Shown here piece by piece: positions 26,006 through 36,652 of a DNA stretch of 64,000 bases. A model generated the notes under the pieces. That model made no database searches and was not told the DNA's origin. It saw only the letters and a list, made by a program, of their open reading frames with translations. The first letter of the stretch is position 1. Each line of letters starts with the position of its first letter. The stretch covers positions 703,484,885 to 703,548,884 of the forward strand of contig CM068367.1 in NCBI GenBank assembly GCA_034769895.1, read 5' to 3'. The position numbers and the translations under genes were made by a program. The stretch comes from Magicicada septendecula. Lineage: Eukaryota; Arthropoda; Insecta; Hemiptera; Cicadidae.

Positions 26006-26895
26006 TATTGTACTCATTTTGCTAAGAGTTATTGAGGAGAAATACTCAATTTCTTATACGCTAAAGGTTCTTGAGTTTCGTCAGTAATATTGTTTTTGAG
26101 ATTTTAAAACAATGAGTAGCTTCAGTAACTCTTTTTTTGTGATCAAGCAGCTTTTACTGCAGTAGCTGTATCTTCTGGAAGCCACGTATGCCTTAGGCAT
26201 CTTATTCCTTCCTTCCCCAGATTCTTGTTATAACAGTGTACTTAAGTATAGAAAGGAACAGAATTAAACTTGAAGAAGTAACAAATGTATCATTCGGGTC
26301 CGTATAACCTCCTCCTGCCTTCTTCCATGGTAGCCTGAAAACCTCAGCGTGGGAAAAATATTTTCAAATAAATAAAGCATTTTGAAGCTCGGTGGCTTCA
26401 TTCCTCTTACGCGTGGCATAAACTTTTCACGTAATTAACCATTGGCTGCCTGTGAATTCTTCGCAAAATAGCATCCTTCAGCATAATCCAAATGCAAGTA
26501 TCAAGTGATGAGAAGGATATATGTTCCATTGTATATTATGCCGTGGCTGATATTCGCAGAAGCAAGTGAAGTGGGTACTTCGTTGTGTGGCAAGTGATTC
26601 CATCCTTCAGGAACCATTGCGTGCGGACTAGCAGGTTTCTTCTTGCACGGAAGAATCTTCACAGAATTCTCGGTAATGATGTGATAATTTTTTTATTTGT
26701 ATCCACTTGGTTCATAGTAACAGGATTTTCATAATCACTCAAATAAAAAATGGTTCTAACTTCAGACACCTCTCATCGTATAATCTGTTTGTGGAGGGAT
26801 TTCTGCCATACCCCATTGTGAAATACGTTTTGAATGAAAGAAATTGGACTTGAAAGTCTAATCAACAATACTAGCTTGATATTGTTAGGAACTAG
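26006..26895. other. Non-coding stretch
   Basis: I see nothing assignable between the Harbinger-like cluster and the left end of the 7-kb transposon. Confidence 0.5.
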
Positions 26896-26899
26896 TCGA

Positions 26900-26927
26900 T
26901 GGCTCAGAACCAGAGGAACGTAACTCC
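26900..26927 (+). repeat. Left terminal inverted repeat of the 7-kb transposon
   Basis: 28 bp, pairing with 33928-33955 with one mismatch (TAACTCC here, TACCTCC in the complement of the other end). Confidence 0.85.
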
Positions 26928-27982
26928 ATATTTTCTACTTTTCAGGAGAGCAGAAAAAAGTTTACATGTTACTGTTTTTGAATATTCGGTTAGCATCTTT
27001 GGAATTTTTCGAAACATTTAAGTTCATTTAAAATCAGCATATTATTATTCGTCACTACATAAAAAATTACAAGTATCTTTAGTTAATTAGCAGTTTTATG
27101 GTAATTTTTATTTATAGGTGAGGAGATACGTTTTTCTGGTTCTAAACGTTCGCACAATACATAGCAACTTTGGTGGAGATACAGAGATACTGCTAAAATA
27201 ATATTTCCATTTTAATAATGACACATAACTTTATTTCACCATATTTTATTAAAAAAATATATATTAACAAAATTCGCATATTTGATTATAGTTTTATATT
27301 TATCTAAAAAAATTTAGGTTAATAAAAACATTCCTGACTGAAATTAATTTCTACAATGTAATTACATTAACAAACTAAATCAAGTGTTAAGTAATAATTC
27401 ACTAAGATGTGGTTAAAGTTCAAACATTTCCATTAAAAGAAATGGAGATTTTGGCTAATTTAATCTAATGAGGAACTTGAAAACTACAGATTGTAAACAA
27501 ATAAATAAAAAAACAATAGTTTATTAAATTTCTACATAAAAAATAAAATTCAACAAACGAATTTCTATTATTTGGTAGACAAGTTTTACCATTTCTCTTT
27601 TAATTAAACAAGTAGATTTTATAACTTTTAATTTCTTATTTACTCTAAAGATTATTTACTGTTATTCTATTAATATAAACAATATCATAATTTATTGAGA
27701 ATAGAACTAAAACGTAAAAATACAAATATTAACCGTTGAAGTAGTTATTTTATAATAAGTAAAACACTTTTTAACATAGCACAGACGACTATTTTTTAAA
27801 GAAAAAATTATAAAACATTCCGTACAAAGAAACATTAATGTGTTAGCTAACAAAAAAAAAAATACTTTTAGGCATTTACAAAAATTGTTTCAAAATATCT
27901 GAGATGTTTATCAAAATATTAAATTACGTTTAGTGTTGTCTACAATATTAACATCCTAATAATCTTACAATATCTAAGCTTT

Positions 27983-30303
27983 TTAGGCATTTTCATTGTC
28001 ACAGCTGTCTACATCTTCACAGCCTTCATTGAGACCTTTATAAAAACTGTGGTATGGTTCTTTAATTATACCTGACTGACACAAATCCATCAAATCATTT
28101 AATTTTTCATTTTGAATTTTTAGTTTGGTATGATATTTGGGCTGCAGCTGAAACACTGATGAGGATGAGCGACGTTTTCTTTGGATAGGAATCTTCTTCA
28201 ACTCTTCATCATTTCTGTATTTATAGTATATGTGACACAAATCTTCCTTCAAAAACCTTAAGTGTACTATCTTAAGCCAGTGAACTTGATTACCATCAGT
28301 GTCAATTTTTTGTTCATCAGTCTTTCTTTCTGCATTGACGTGAAATCTAAAAAATGTTTTTGTTCCATTTCTACGATTCCAAATTTATCGTATTACTTCG
28401 TATTTTATACTTTTCGAAGCCAACCTTATGACAGTAAACCATCCTGATGGAGCATAAATATCAACGTTTCTGGAATATTTTTCTATCCTGGCATGAACCG
28501 AGTCACATTCCATTTGTGAATGGCCCGGTTCAAAAAAACATTGATCAATAGAAGGAATGTCTAAGTTTTGGACAGCATGCAGAAGCATAGTGCACACATT
28601 TATATTCCGATTCTGTCCCCCGCAACTGTCAGAAAACAGAATAATTGGACGTCCATCAGCAATGCATTGAAGTTTTAAATGCAAACATGAGGATACTTCA
28701 ATAGACCCTCTTTTGGCTATACCCTCATGCAACATATAATTAGTAGCATGTTTAGTAGCTGCATTTTACACAGGTTATAAACGGCTAACCTGCGTTTGTA
28801 AAAAAAAATTTTTTGTAGAAACAGAAGGGAGTATCTTAACAGCTTCAAGATCAAATTCTAAAAGATGGCATTTGTCCTGCAAAGCTTCTTCTTTGTATTT
28901 GTTTTTTAATTCACGAGCAAATTGTTTATGACGTATGTGTTCATCGTAACAAGTTCTTGCTGATCATCTGGCAAATTTCTGTAACGATGACATTGATCAC
29001 ATTCATCTTTTCTAGGTTTGTGAAAAGCCAAATTCAATTCGTTATTAAATATGTCTCTATATAACCATAATTTTTCCGGATTTACCCCTCTTTCTTTACA
29101 CTGTTCTGCATACAGCTCATACATTATATTGACATTTAAATCATTAGCCAAATACTGCCTAGAGCTAGCTTGGCGACAGTAATGTGATGGAACAGAGGGA
29201 AATGAATTTATATGATTTCTAATTATTTCCCTACTGTCATCAGGCCTCTTTACACTTGGACAGTGACGACCTCTTTTATCAGGACTTGCCACTGTATTAC
29301 TTTAAGTATGTTTCTGACGAATGTCTGTGTGACATAGAAAAAACCCCAGACAAACTTGGATTTCTTTGTTATTTTTGTAGAAGAAGTAATTCCTTGTTAT
29401 TTTACGTCGAGATTCGTTACTAGCTGCACGAACTCTTTCTTTTAGAATCTCCTTAATTGGTGGAGCTAAATACTGCCTCTGTTTATTAGAATCTTTCATA
29501 GCCCAAAATTTTTGAAATATGATTCTAACATCATTTTCAGTTAAGTTCACATTACACTTTCTTGAACATTTTGAGCAATGTTTATAGATAAATTTCTTTT
29601 CTGGCATTTCCTTTCCGGAGGTGGAAACATAAGGCTTTCTTGATTGGCGTTTTCCTTTCTAAGATTTTTTCCAAGTACTTGGATTTCTACTCCTTTTCTT
29701 ACTGTTCTGGACAGTTGTAAATACTTCATATTTTTCTTCTGAAGACAATCCCCCTCGTGTGCTTCTGACTGGACTGTTAATTGTGTAGTCTACTGTTAAT
29801 AACAAATAAAAGCCTTTACCTCTAGCAATGGCATCATCTGGACCTCGTATTTTATTTTCCGTTGTTGTGGCCACAGCACTGACAGATGTTAAGTTGTTTT
29901 CCATTGCAGTCTCTTGATGTATAGGTTGATTAGAGACAGATCCGCTTGTGGAAACCTCTTCAGCTTCTGGAATGATCAGAATGATACAGTCAGGTCTCAT
30001 TTTAGTTTCATAAATGAAATAAATTAAGATAAATAAAATAACACTGACATGAGTCAAAAGACAACTTACCTTCAATTGTTTTCGAGGCAGATACATTTTT
30101 CCTTATTTTCTTACGCTTTTTAACTTTAGGCCTTGGATCGTCATCAGGTGATGTAGGCTACACTGAGAATTTTCGGGAGGGTGATAGTCATCTGAAGTTA
30201 ATCAACTTTTCTATCATGCTACTTATTTTTAATTGTTCTTGAGTTAAAGATGAACTAGATTCAGTTTCATTTTCATCATTCTTTGCTGATGAATAGTCAC
30301 ATT
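27983..30303 (-). pseudogene. DDE transposase of the 7-kb element, recently inactivated
   Basis: Minus strand. A first exon (about 30303-30070) ends at a GTAAGT donor. A 103-bp intron (30069-29967) ends in TTCCAG, and the frame continues in phase into EAEEVSTSG. The main body has a cysteine cluster (KHCSKCSRKCNV near 29570) and a second one (ECDQCHRYRNLP near 28995). A DDE core follows: FDLEAVKILP near 28850, LFSDSCGGQNRN near 28640 and EPGHSQMECDSVHARIE near 28520; the acidic residues of these three motifs are the likely catalytic set. The C-terminus ends at 27983. Lesions: in-frame stops at 29659 (TAG), 29302 (TAA) and 28385 (TAA); a frameshift near 28945; a break near 28740-28800; and a frame problem near 30160. 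The reading frame is otherwise preserved, so decay is recent. Confidence 0.75.
29967..30069 (-). other. Predicted intron in the transposase gene
   Basis: A GTAAGT donor and TTCCAG acceptor on the minus strand. Removing the 103 bp joins the flanking codons in phase (G|AA). The intron supports a eukaryotic element expressed from the minus strand. Confidence 0.6.
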
Positions 30304-31186
30304 CTGTAAAAAAAAAAAAAAAAAACAATTATAAACGCATTTACAGTAATTTTGTTTGCTATATATAAATTTTTATTTGATACAACACTGATCAATTTAT
30401 ACAAAAGAAAATTATGATGACCATAGATCAAGTTGAATTTGGTAAATTTGTTTGCAATCTTCGTATTTTATATAACACGATTTTCTACTTCTACAATTTT
30501 TTGTATTGTGTGTAAATCAATTAAACGCTTGGAACCTGTTTTTTGGAACACAAAGTTATCACTCCCGTAAAAAGATTTAACAAAAAAAAATAATTTTTAA
30601 ATCACTATAAAACACGTTAACTCGACAGATAAACAATTCAAACTAATCTGAAAACAGTAGAAATATAGAAAGGGAAGCGAGCTCAATGAAAATTCTTTCA
30701 AAACAATTCTTGGCTAAGTCAGGAAGAAAAGAATTACATTTTTATTTTAGCCTTTTACGGGAATTGTTCAAATATCAGGACGGCTGCTATGTTGTTCATT
30801 GTAGGCTATAAATTTTGGAATTATAGGTAATTTCTAATTTAAAATGTTAAAGTAAAAATGTTTGAGAAAAAAATTAATGTGCACCAATTACTTTTTTCTG
30901 ACTACCAAACTGACTAACAAAGTGAAAACATGTTGACTCTCAAACAAATTAATTCTCTCTACAAGCTGTAATGTAGGCTTACCTTCAGATGTAGATGCCG
31001 AATTCACTTTCAAGGCAAGCTCTAAAATTCTTTTTCATCTTGGAATCATAATGCAGGTTAATATAATACAAAATTAACTTAACAAGGTAGTTTTTTTCGG
31101 TGCCAATGACGGTCTCTAAAAAACACGTTGAGTGTAGTTCGACTCGAGAGGTAGAATAAACAGAATTAGGGATGCGACATCGATGT

Positions 31187-31310
31187 CGATGTTTTCAAAA
31201 CATCGATGTTTTGATAAAAACTTCGATGTTTTTAACATCGATTTATTGGAGCCGATGTTTTTTTAACATCGATGTTTTGTGCTCGATGTTTTATGTTGTC
31301 GATGTTTTTT
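31187..31310. repeat. Array of AACATCGATGTT palindromes, left subterminal
   Basis: At least five copies or variants of the ACATCGATGTT palindrome are spaced by A/T runs inside the left end of the nested hAT-like element. They are probably binding sites for its transposase. Confidence 0.7.
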
Positions 31311-32412
31311 TTTTGAATGAAAAAATACCATAATAAAAAAAATAAGTCAGATAAAGACTCTACCCACTTACCACTATGCTTTGTAACACTTACTACTTAC
31401 CATTAATCTTAATTTAACACATTGCATAGCTCACAAACTTGGACAGCTGTCGACCTTCATTTCCTATACTATTTTGTATGAAGAATGGTCGATTTATTTT
31501 TTAGTACATGAGTAATCTTACATGGGCATGAAAAATTAATTCAAAGTTGTTATAACATTTACAAACATTATCTGTTAAATTTATATACATTTCACATCAA
31601 GGCGGCAACAATGGAATGAAAATAAATGATAACGAATTTAATATCATTGAAATGTAAACTAAAATACAGTTTATTGGGCTCGTTACAGTATTTTAATACA
31701 GAACGGTTTATTATGATTAAGCCACATGAAGCTATATCATATACAGTGTAACACTTTCAACTGCTGTTTGAATACGGTAACAAATGTAGTTTAGGGGCAC
31801 AGTATGGAAAGCTGATAAAATTACATAGAATTTTACCATAGATTCAAAAGACCGAGTTCGGGTAAGCTTTCTCTACCTGTGTAACGGTACTGGAGTAGAG
31901 TACTCTTGATGTATAATGGTATAGATAAAGATAAATAATGAATACAATTTGTAAAGTGACAAATTCCCCATGCATTTTTATTCCAAAACATCAAAATCTC
32001 ACTAAATGCGAGTTAGTAGACCATTTTATCAAAAACTTTATAACATTCCTCTCAAGGGGATTTTGGTGCCTGTAGTTGGCATGTGTTATGTCGCCAAGGA
32101 CAAACACCGAAAGTCCAAAACCATACACATGTTGTCGAGTACTGTTAACAATGTATTGTGGTTTGTTGACATCACTGGTCTATTCGGGTAAATTACATAT
32201 TAAAAAAAATGGTTTAATAAGAGAAAAACTGAGACATTCCTACTGTACTGAATAATCAGCAGACCAGAACTATGAGGTGAAAAAACATTCTGTGTGTAAC
32301 CCTGTTGTGATTTTGTATTTTGAATACTGTCCCAATAAAGTGGCTGGCCCAAATAACCAGTAGCCTGATTATTAACTGGAATAAATATGTGTATGTGTGT
32401 ACACATATATAA

Positions 32413-32413
<1 letters not shown>

Positions 32414-32453
<40 letters not shown>
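32414..32453. repeat. (TG)n microsatellite
   Basis: About 20 uninterrupted TG units inside the nested hAT-like element. Confidence 0.95.
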
Positions 32454-32454
<1 letters not shown>

Positions 32455-33289
32455 TTGATAATATTCTACTAGAATCACTTGATAATAAGTGCTTGTTCTT
32501 ATACATTACCCAGCAACTCTGGCAAATACTCGCTAATTTCAAAAGGCGATGACAATCGTGTGACGGTACAACTCCTGGGCATTCTTTTATTCAATAAATG
32601 TAATAAATTTCACCCTGTAGGGAACCCCTCTTTCTAATCCACATGTGCAAAATTTGTTGTGAAACTTCGTCTGTGTTAGTGTTTGGCGTCAGTCCGCCTA
32701 GACGGGATTACGAAATAGTCACACTCATGATTTTAATCAGCGTTGCCCAAGTTTGTGTGAACCACAGGACTTGTGTTAATCTCGTCCGAGGACCATATAC
32801 CACTTTAAATCAGCCAATGAGATGCAGCTATATAACCTCGCAAACACCCTGCATGTACGCAATCGGCAGGACATACCCGGTAACAACAAGCAGTCAGTTG
32901 GAGCTCTGAGTATGAAAAGGACGGGTACAAAAATTTTTATTATTTTTTCAGATACACCTTTTTTTAATGCTTCCCTCAAATTCACATAAATTGATGAACA
33001 GTGGTCAATCTCAGGATTATCTGCAACAAATTCATCTGTAGGAGTTTGGATGCTAGACAAGTTCTTTATGACTTTGGCCCTATCAATTTTTTTATAGCAA
33101 TAATTTCTTCAATTTTCTGAGCTATGGGAAAATTGATAAAAATGCATCATGGAAATTCTGTGATTTGCGCTGACTCTAGCAACCAAGTTTTTGTCATTTG
33201 TGACAGCCCAATCAACGAATAAAATTAACCCCCCCCCCTGTCGAGCTAACATTAATGTTAGAGGTTACTAAACCAGTTTAAAAAAATGG

Positions 33290-33405
33290 ATGTTTAAAAA
33301 CATCGATGTTTAAAAACATCGATGCTTTTTAGGCGATGTTTTATTAACATCGATGTTTTAATATTGAACATCGATGTTTTGAAACATCGATGTTTTGTTG
33401 TCGAT
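33290..33405. repeat. Array of AACATCGATGTT palindromes, right subterminal
   Basis: Five or more copies or variants mirror the array at the left end of the same element. Confidence 0.7.
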
Positions 33406-33629
33406 GTCGCATCCCTAAACAGAATGAATCACGATAAAGTGGTTGTTATAAAGAGTGTTTACCAACATTGCAATAAATAATTTACCTTGAATGTACAATA
33501 TTTACCTGTACATTGTACAGGTAAACCGAACATGGGTAAACACTATAATCCAAAAAGTTTTCCTACAAATTTTTAAAACTTAAGACACAATAAAATAAAC
33601 GTAATATAAAAGGTTCATTAGGGCCAGAT

Positions 33630-33890
33630 GAATTTATCGTCACAAATACGTCTTTATGGTTCTGAACAAAAGGACTATTTGCCTAATCTCCTCAGAACCA
33701 GACAAACGTATCGTCACATACGTCTCTGTGATTCTAAAAAAGATATCTTGATCAGGGTTAAACAAACGTAAATAACGATACGTTTGAATGGCTCTAAAAA
33801 ATAAAAACTTTTGAAACGTAACTCCAAAAACCCTCTTATTATAAAGAGTGGAGTTACGTCGTTCTGTCACTAAAGAAAGCATAAAAGTTA
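33630..33890. repeat. Subterminal short-repeat cluster of the 7-kb transposon
   Basis: Repeated TACGT(C/T) and GGTTCT/AGAACC-type words occur in both directions, for example near 33649, 33656, 33693, 33706, 33719 and 33776. Related words occur near the left end (about 27130-27150). Such arrays usually serve as transposase-binding sites; the role here is inferred. Confidence 0.5.
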
Positions 33891-33927
33891 ATTATAGATA
33901 ATGTGGAGAACCAAAAATCGCATTTTT

Positions 33928-33955
33928 GGAGGTACGTTCCTCTGGTTCTGAGCCA
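33928..33955 (-). repeat. Right terminal inverted repeat of the 7-kb transposon
   Basis: 28 bp, inverted partner of 26900-26927. The adjoining subterminal region (33640-33880) is rich in short repeats. Confidence 0.85.
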
Positions 33956-33959
33956 TCGA

Positions 33960-36029
33960 AGTGTCAGAGCACTTTGACGCGTCCCTACTTGATGCATTAG
34001 GCAAGAATGGGGTAATTAGAATTTACGAAAAGCTGTCTCTTGTACTAAGGTAGCCCATAGTTCTTGGAACTAGAACTCTAGTTCCACGATGTGGTGCTAA
34101 CATCATATTCAAATGAGTGACGTCCCCTCATCACAGGGTCTATTTTGGGAAAGAAATCCCTGTAGTTGTCAGGTCTTGATTGTAGAGAATAACCGCTATT
34201 TTAACAGTCGTCTCCGACGAATAGCAATTCTGAACCTCTGTGAGTCACAACACCAAGAGACGTGTGTATTTTATGTATACAACATACGTAAATTTACGTC
34301 TCTATAGAAAATTAATATTTTAGTATGTAAAGTACTACTCAGTACTTTTTACTGCTCATGTGTGTAGGCCAACTATGTTATAATCACTGCTTTACAAACG
34401 TCTCTTTCAATATAATTCTACCTCAGCTAAATAATACAGAGTGGACCATAAGTCGTTTGATACTAGAAGTTATCGTTAGTTTAATAGTGACCGAGAATTA
34501 ATAATAAAGGTTTTTGTGACGTTCGGCCATCAACTAGACACAATTTTAAAACATTCGAGCGACGTTGCGACAAAAATTTGTCATCAGGAACTGTTTGTGG
34601 GCAGTATTAAATTAACTAATAGGCATATAAAAACTATAACGAGTATTTGTAAATGTTACATATTGAATAGTAATAACTATTTCACATATACTAAATATAA
34701 TTATTTCACTACGTCTCGGAACACAAAACTTTTTATGGGTAAAAACCAAAAACTTGTACGGTACGTTTTTGTGTTCCGAGTCGTAGTGAAATAATTATAT
34801 TTAGTTAAGTAACGGACACGTCATGGACAACGAAATCCAAGTATTTCACATATATTATTATTTTAAGATTGACAATGGAGGCCTTTAGCCCAAAGACATC
34901 CACCAAGAGTATGGCTCATGATCGTAGTTGTTTCTCATCAACATAGAAACAATGAAAATGGAAATTTGTATACACATAGACGCAAGACAATCTTGTCAGA
35001 TCCGATACAGTAAACTTGCTGCTTTTAGGAAGGACAGAGTTCGGTCTATCGCTAACTGTTCGTTCATTCCTGAGGTCCTCTCTCAGGTTACCTTTTACTC
35101 CGTACCTCTATCTGAGATCAGCACGAGCACTAGTCTTCAATTTTATGTTTCGCTGTAAGTGCTTCGCCACAAGTGCATACGGGTTCTTTCGTTCTTGTCC
35201 TAATAACAAGTAAGAAGACGTCAGATTCGTGTGCCCAATTCGCAACTTATTCACGACTGCTGCGATCACATGCAATTTGCCGTTTACGGACGCTTTGCTT
35301 CACTGCAGAAAGTTTGCTATACTGAGAATTCTACGCCTGCTGCGACACATTAATAATGGTGGCTGTGATCCTCAGGTCGAATGGTAATTGCATCGACTTT
35401 TGGGCTGTCTGCAGCGTTTTTTATTCCAGCGTCAGCTTCTTCATATTTTTTGATCCGGACGTCATGTATGGAATGTCTAGCGCATGGCATAGTGCCACTA
35501 TTTGTTACAATAGCGGATCCGCTGTGCCCGGATTGTCTAAGGCAGTTAGAAAACTCGGTGAAGCCATACAGATAAATCTTTTCTAACCTCAGTGTTCACA
35601 GTATCGAAGAGCTTGCCACACTGTATACTGTTCGGCAGATGTATGTAAATTTAACATGTATTTCTGTATTTAGTTTGAACATTTGGTAACGGGTTTATTT
35701 TTATCTGAAAATATCGATTGTAATATGTCAGTTACTATAAGTTCTTAGCATTTCAACTCAAACAGCAACAGATCTGTTTCATTTTATTAATTTTTAAATA
35801 TTGTTGAATACTGAAATATGTATTTTGACATTGTAATTAGAACTTATTTCTAAAACAGGAGGTAGGTATTTGTTCTGATAGTCACATTTTTTCATATTAC
35901 ATACTCAACTGAATGTGAAATCAAAATCGAAGCTACTTACACACATTTCATCAAAATTTGTTGAACAGTGATTTTTGTGATAATTATTAATATGGCGTAA
36001 TATACGCTGCAATTTATTATCTACTAAAC
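33960..36029. other. Non-coding stretch with one strong hairpin
   Basis: Apart from the inverted repeat at 34691-34804 nothing is assignable. Open frames at 34928-35590 on both strands match no family I know. Base composition rises in GC between about 34980 and 35580, perhaps an unrecognised element. Confidence 0.45.
34691..34804. repeat. Near-perfect hairpin, arms of about 39 bp
   Basis: 34691-34729 (starting CTAAATATAATTATTTCACT) is the reverse complement, with one or two differences, of 34766-34804. The loop is about 36 bp. It could be a small fold-back element. Confidence 0.7.
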
Positions 36030-36041
36030 AAGGTTACATAG
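36030..36041 (+). repeat. Left copy of 12-bp direct repeat bounding the Penelope/Helitron composite
   Basis: AAGGTTACATAG, identical to 41224-41235. A 12-bp target duplication is a usual length for Penelope-like elements. Confidence 0.7.
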
Positions 36042-36650
36042 TTTAAAATGCATGTTGGTTCTTGGTATCCAAGTCACGTAGGAATATAGATTATAGATAA
36101 ATAAATCACCTTGTATCCGTCGTGTGACTTCGTTACATCGATTAAAATGACGCGTTTCGGAACATCTGCTCCATCATCAGATTAAATCACTCTATTGAGG
36201 TCGTTAACAGTTAAAATCACATGTTACACATAATTGTCAACCAATGTAACTCACTCGCTTTCAAACTGGTGCGCACCACCGCGAAGCCGATCGGACACTG
36301 AATTATTATCTGAGTGATTACGCCTAAGCAGGTTCAATGCTGTATCGTATAGCGGGTTGGATTTAAAATTTAAGTGGTCAATCAATATGAAGTCTCGACT
36401 GTTTTATGTTATTATATGCTTTGTATATTTCGAACTCTTCTATTGCGTCCATGTAACGGCCTTTGTTCCACACATGTAGGGGTATCAAATTAGATTTGAA
36501 ATCGGTATAATTATGATTGTGTAAGATTAAGTGGCGGGCAAAGTTGGACTTGATATTATTTAACAAAGTGAGATTATTTAGGTGACGTTTTGGTGTGTGC
36601 TCTTTAAATCGTTTGAGGAAACCTCTCCCCGTTTGACCAATGTAAAACCG
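36042..36650 (-). mobile_element. Penelope-like element, 3' part only
   Basis: Minus strand. The 3' end of a GIY-YIG endonuclease is followed by a 3' untranslated region containing the CTGATGATGGAGCAGATGTT / CCGAAACG signature common to Penelope 3' ends. It ends against the 12-bp repeat at 36030-36041. The reverse transcriptase and everything upstream are missing: sequence switches to Helitron at about 36647-36660. Confidence 0.75.
36251..36650 (-). pseudogene. GIY-YIG endonuclease domain of a Penelope-like element, truncated
   Basis: The minus-strand frame enters from the Helitron junction with FYIGQTGRGFLKRFKEH, the second half of the GIY-YIG core (YIG plus the conserved arginine on the following helix). 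SNFARHLILHNHNY and EEFEIYKAY follow, typical of the Penelope endonuclease. A frameshift near 36378 breaks the frame. Reading resumes in the next frame through LNLLRRN to a TGA at 36251-36253, which is the expected end of the protein. The first GIY motif and the reverse transcriptase are absent. In full elements this domain nicks target DNA to prime reverse transcription. Confidence 0.75.
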
Positions 36651-36652
36651 TT

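Larger units (their letters stand above)
31167..33417. mobile_element. hAT-like element nested in the 7-kb transposon, 2251 bp
   Basis: The termini TAGGGATGCGACATCGA are exact 17-bp inverted repeats. A perfect 8-bp duplication AACAGAAT flanks the element (31159-31166 and 33418-33425). Both subterminal regions carry many AACATCGATGTT-type palindromes. The interior has a (TG)n tract and no recognisable full transposase. A minus-strand open frame at 33060-32776 is unassigned. The insertion lies upstream of the host transposon's transposase start. Confidence 0.88.
26900..33955 (-). mobile_element. 7-kb DNA transposon, Sola-like (tentative), flanked by TCGA
   Basis: The termini TGGCTCAGAACCAGAGGAAC (left, 26900) and its inverse (right, ending 33955) match over 28 bp with one mismatch. 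TCGA borders both ends (26896-26899 and 33956-33959). TCGA is palindromic, so it could be a 4-bp target duplication or part of the inverted repeat. A DDE-type transposase lies on the minus strand (27983-30303). A hAT-like element of 2251 bp is inserted at 31167; without it and its duplicated target the element is about 4.8 kb. Sola elements make 4-bp duplications and encode this style of DDE protein, but I assign the superfamily from memory only. Confidence 0.8.

Noticed and set aside
35340-35590. Open frames on both strands in a GC-richer patch
   Set aside because: None could be linked to a family, and stops bound them on every side.
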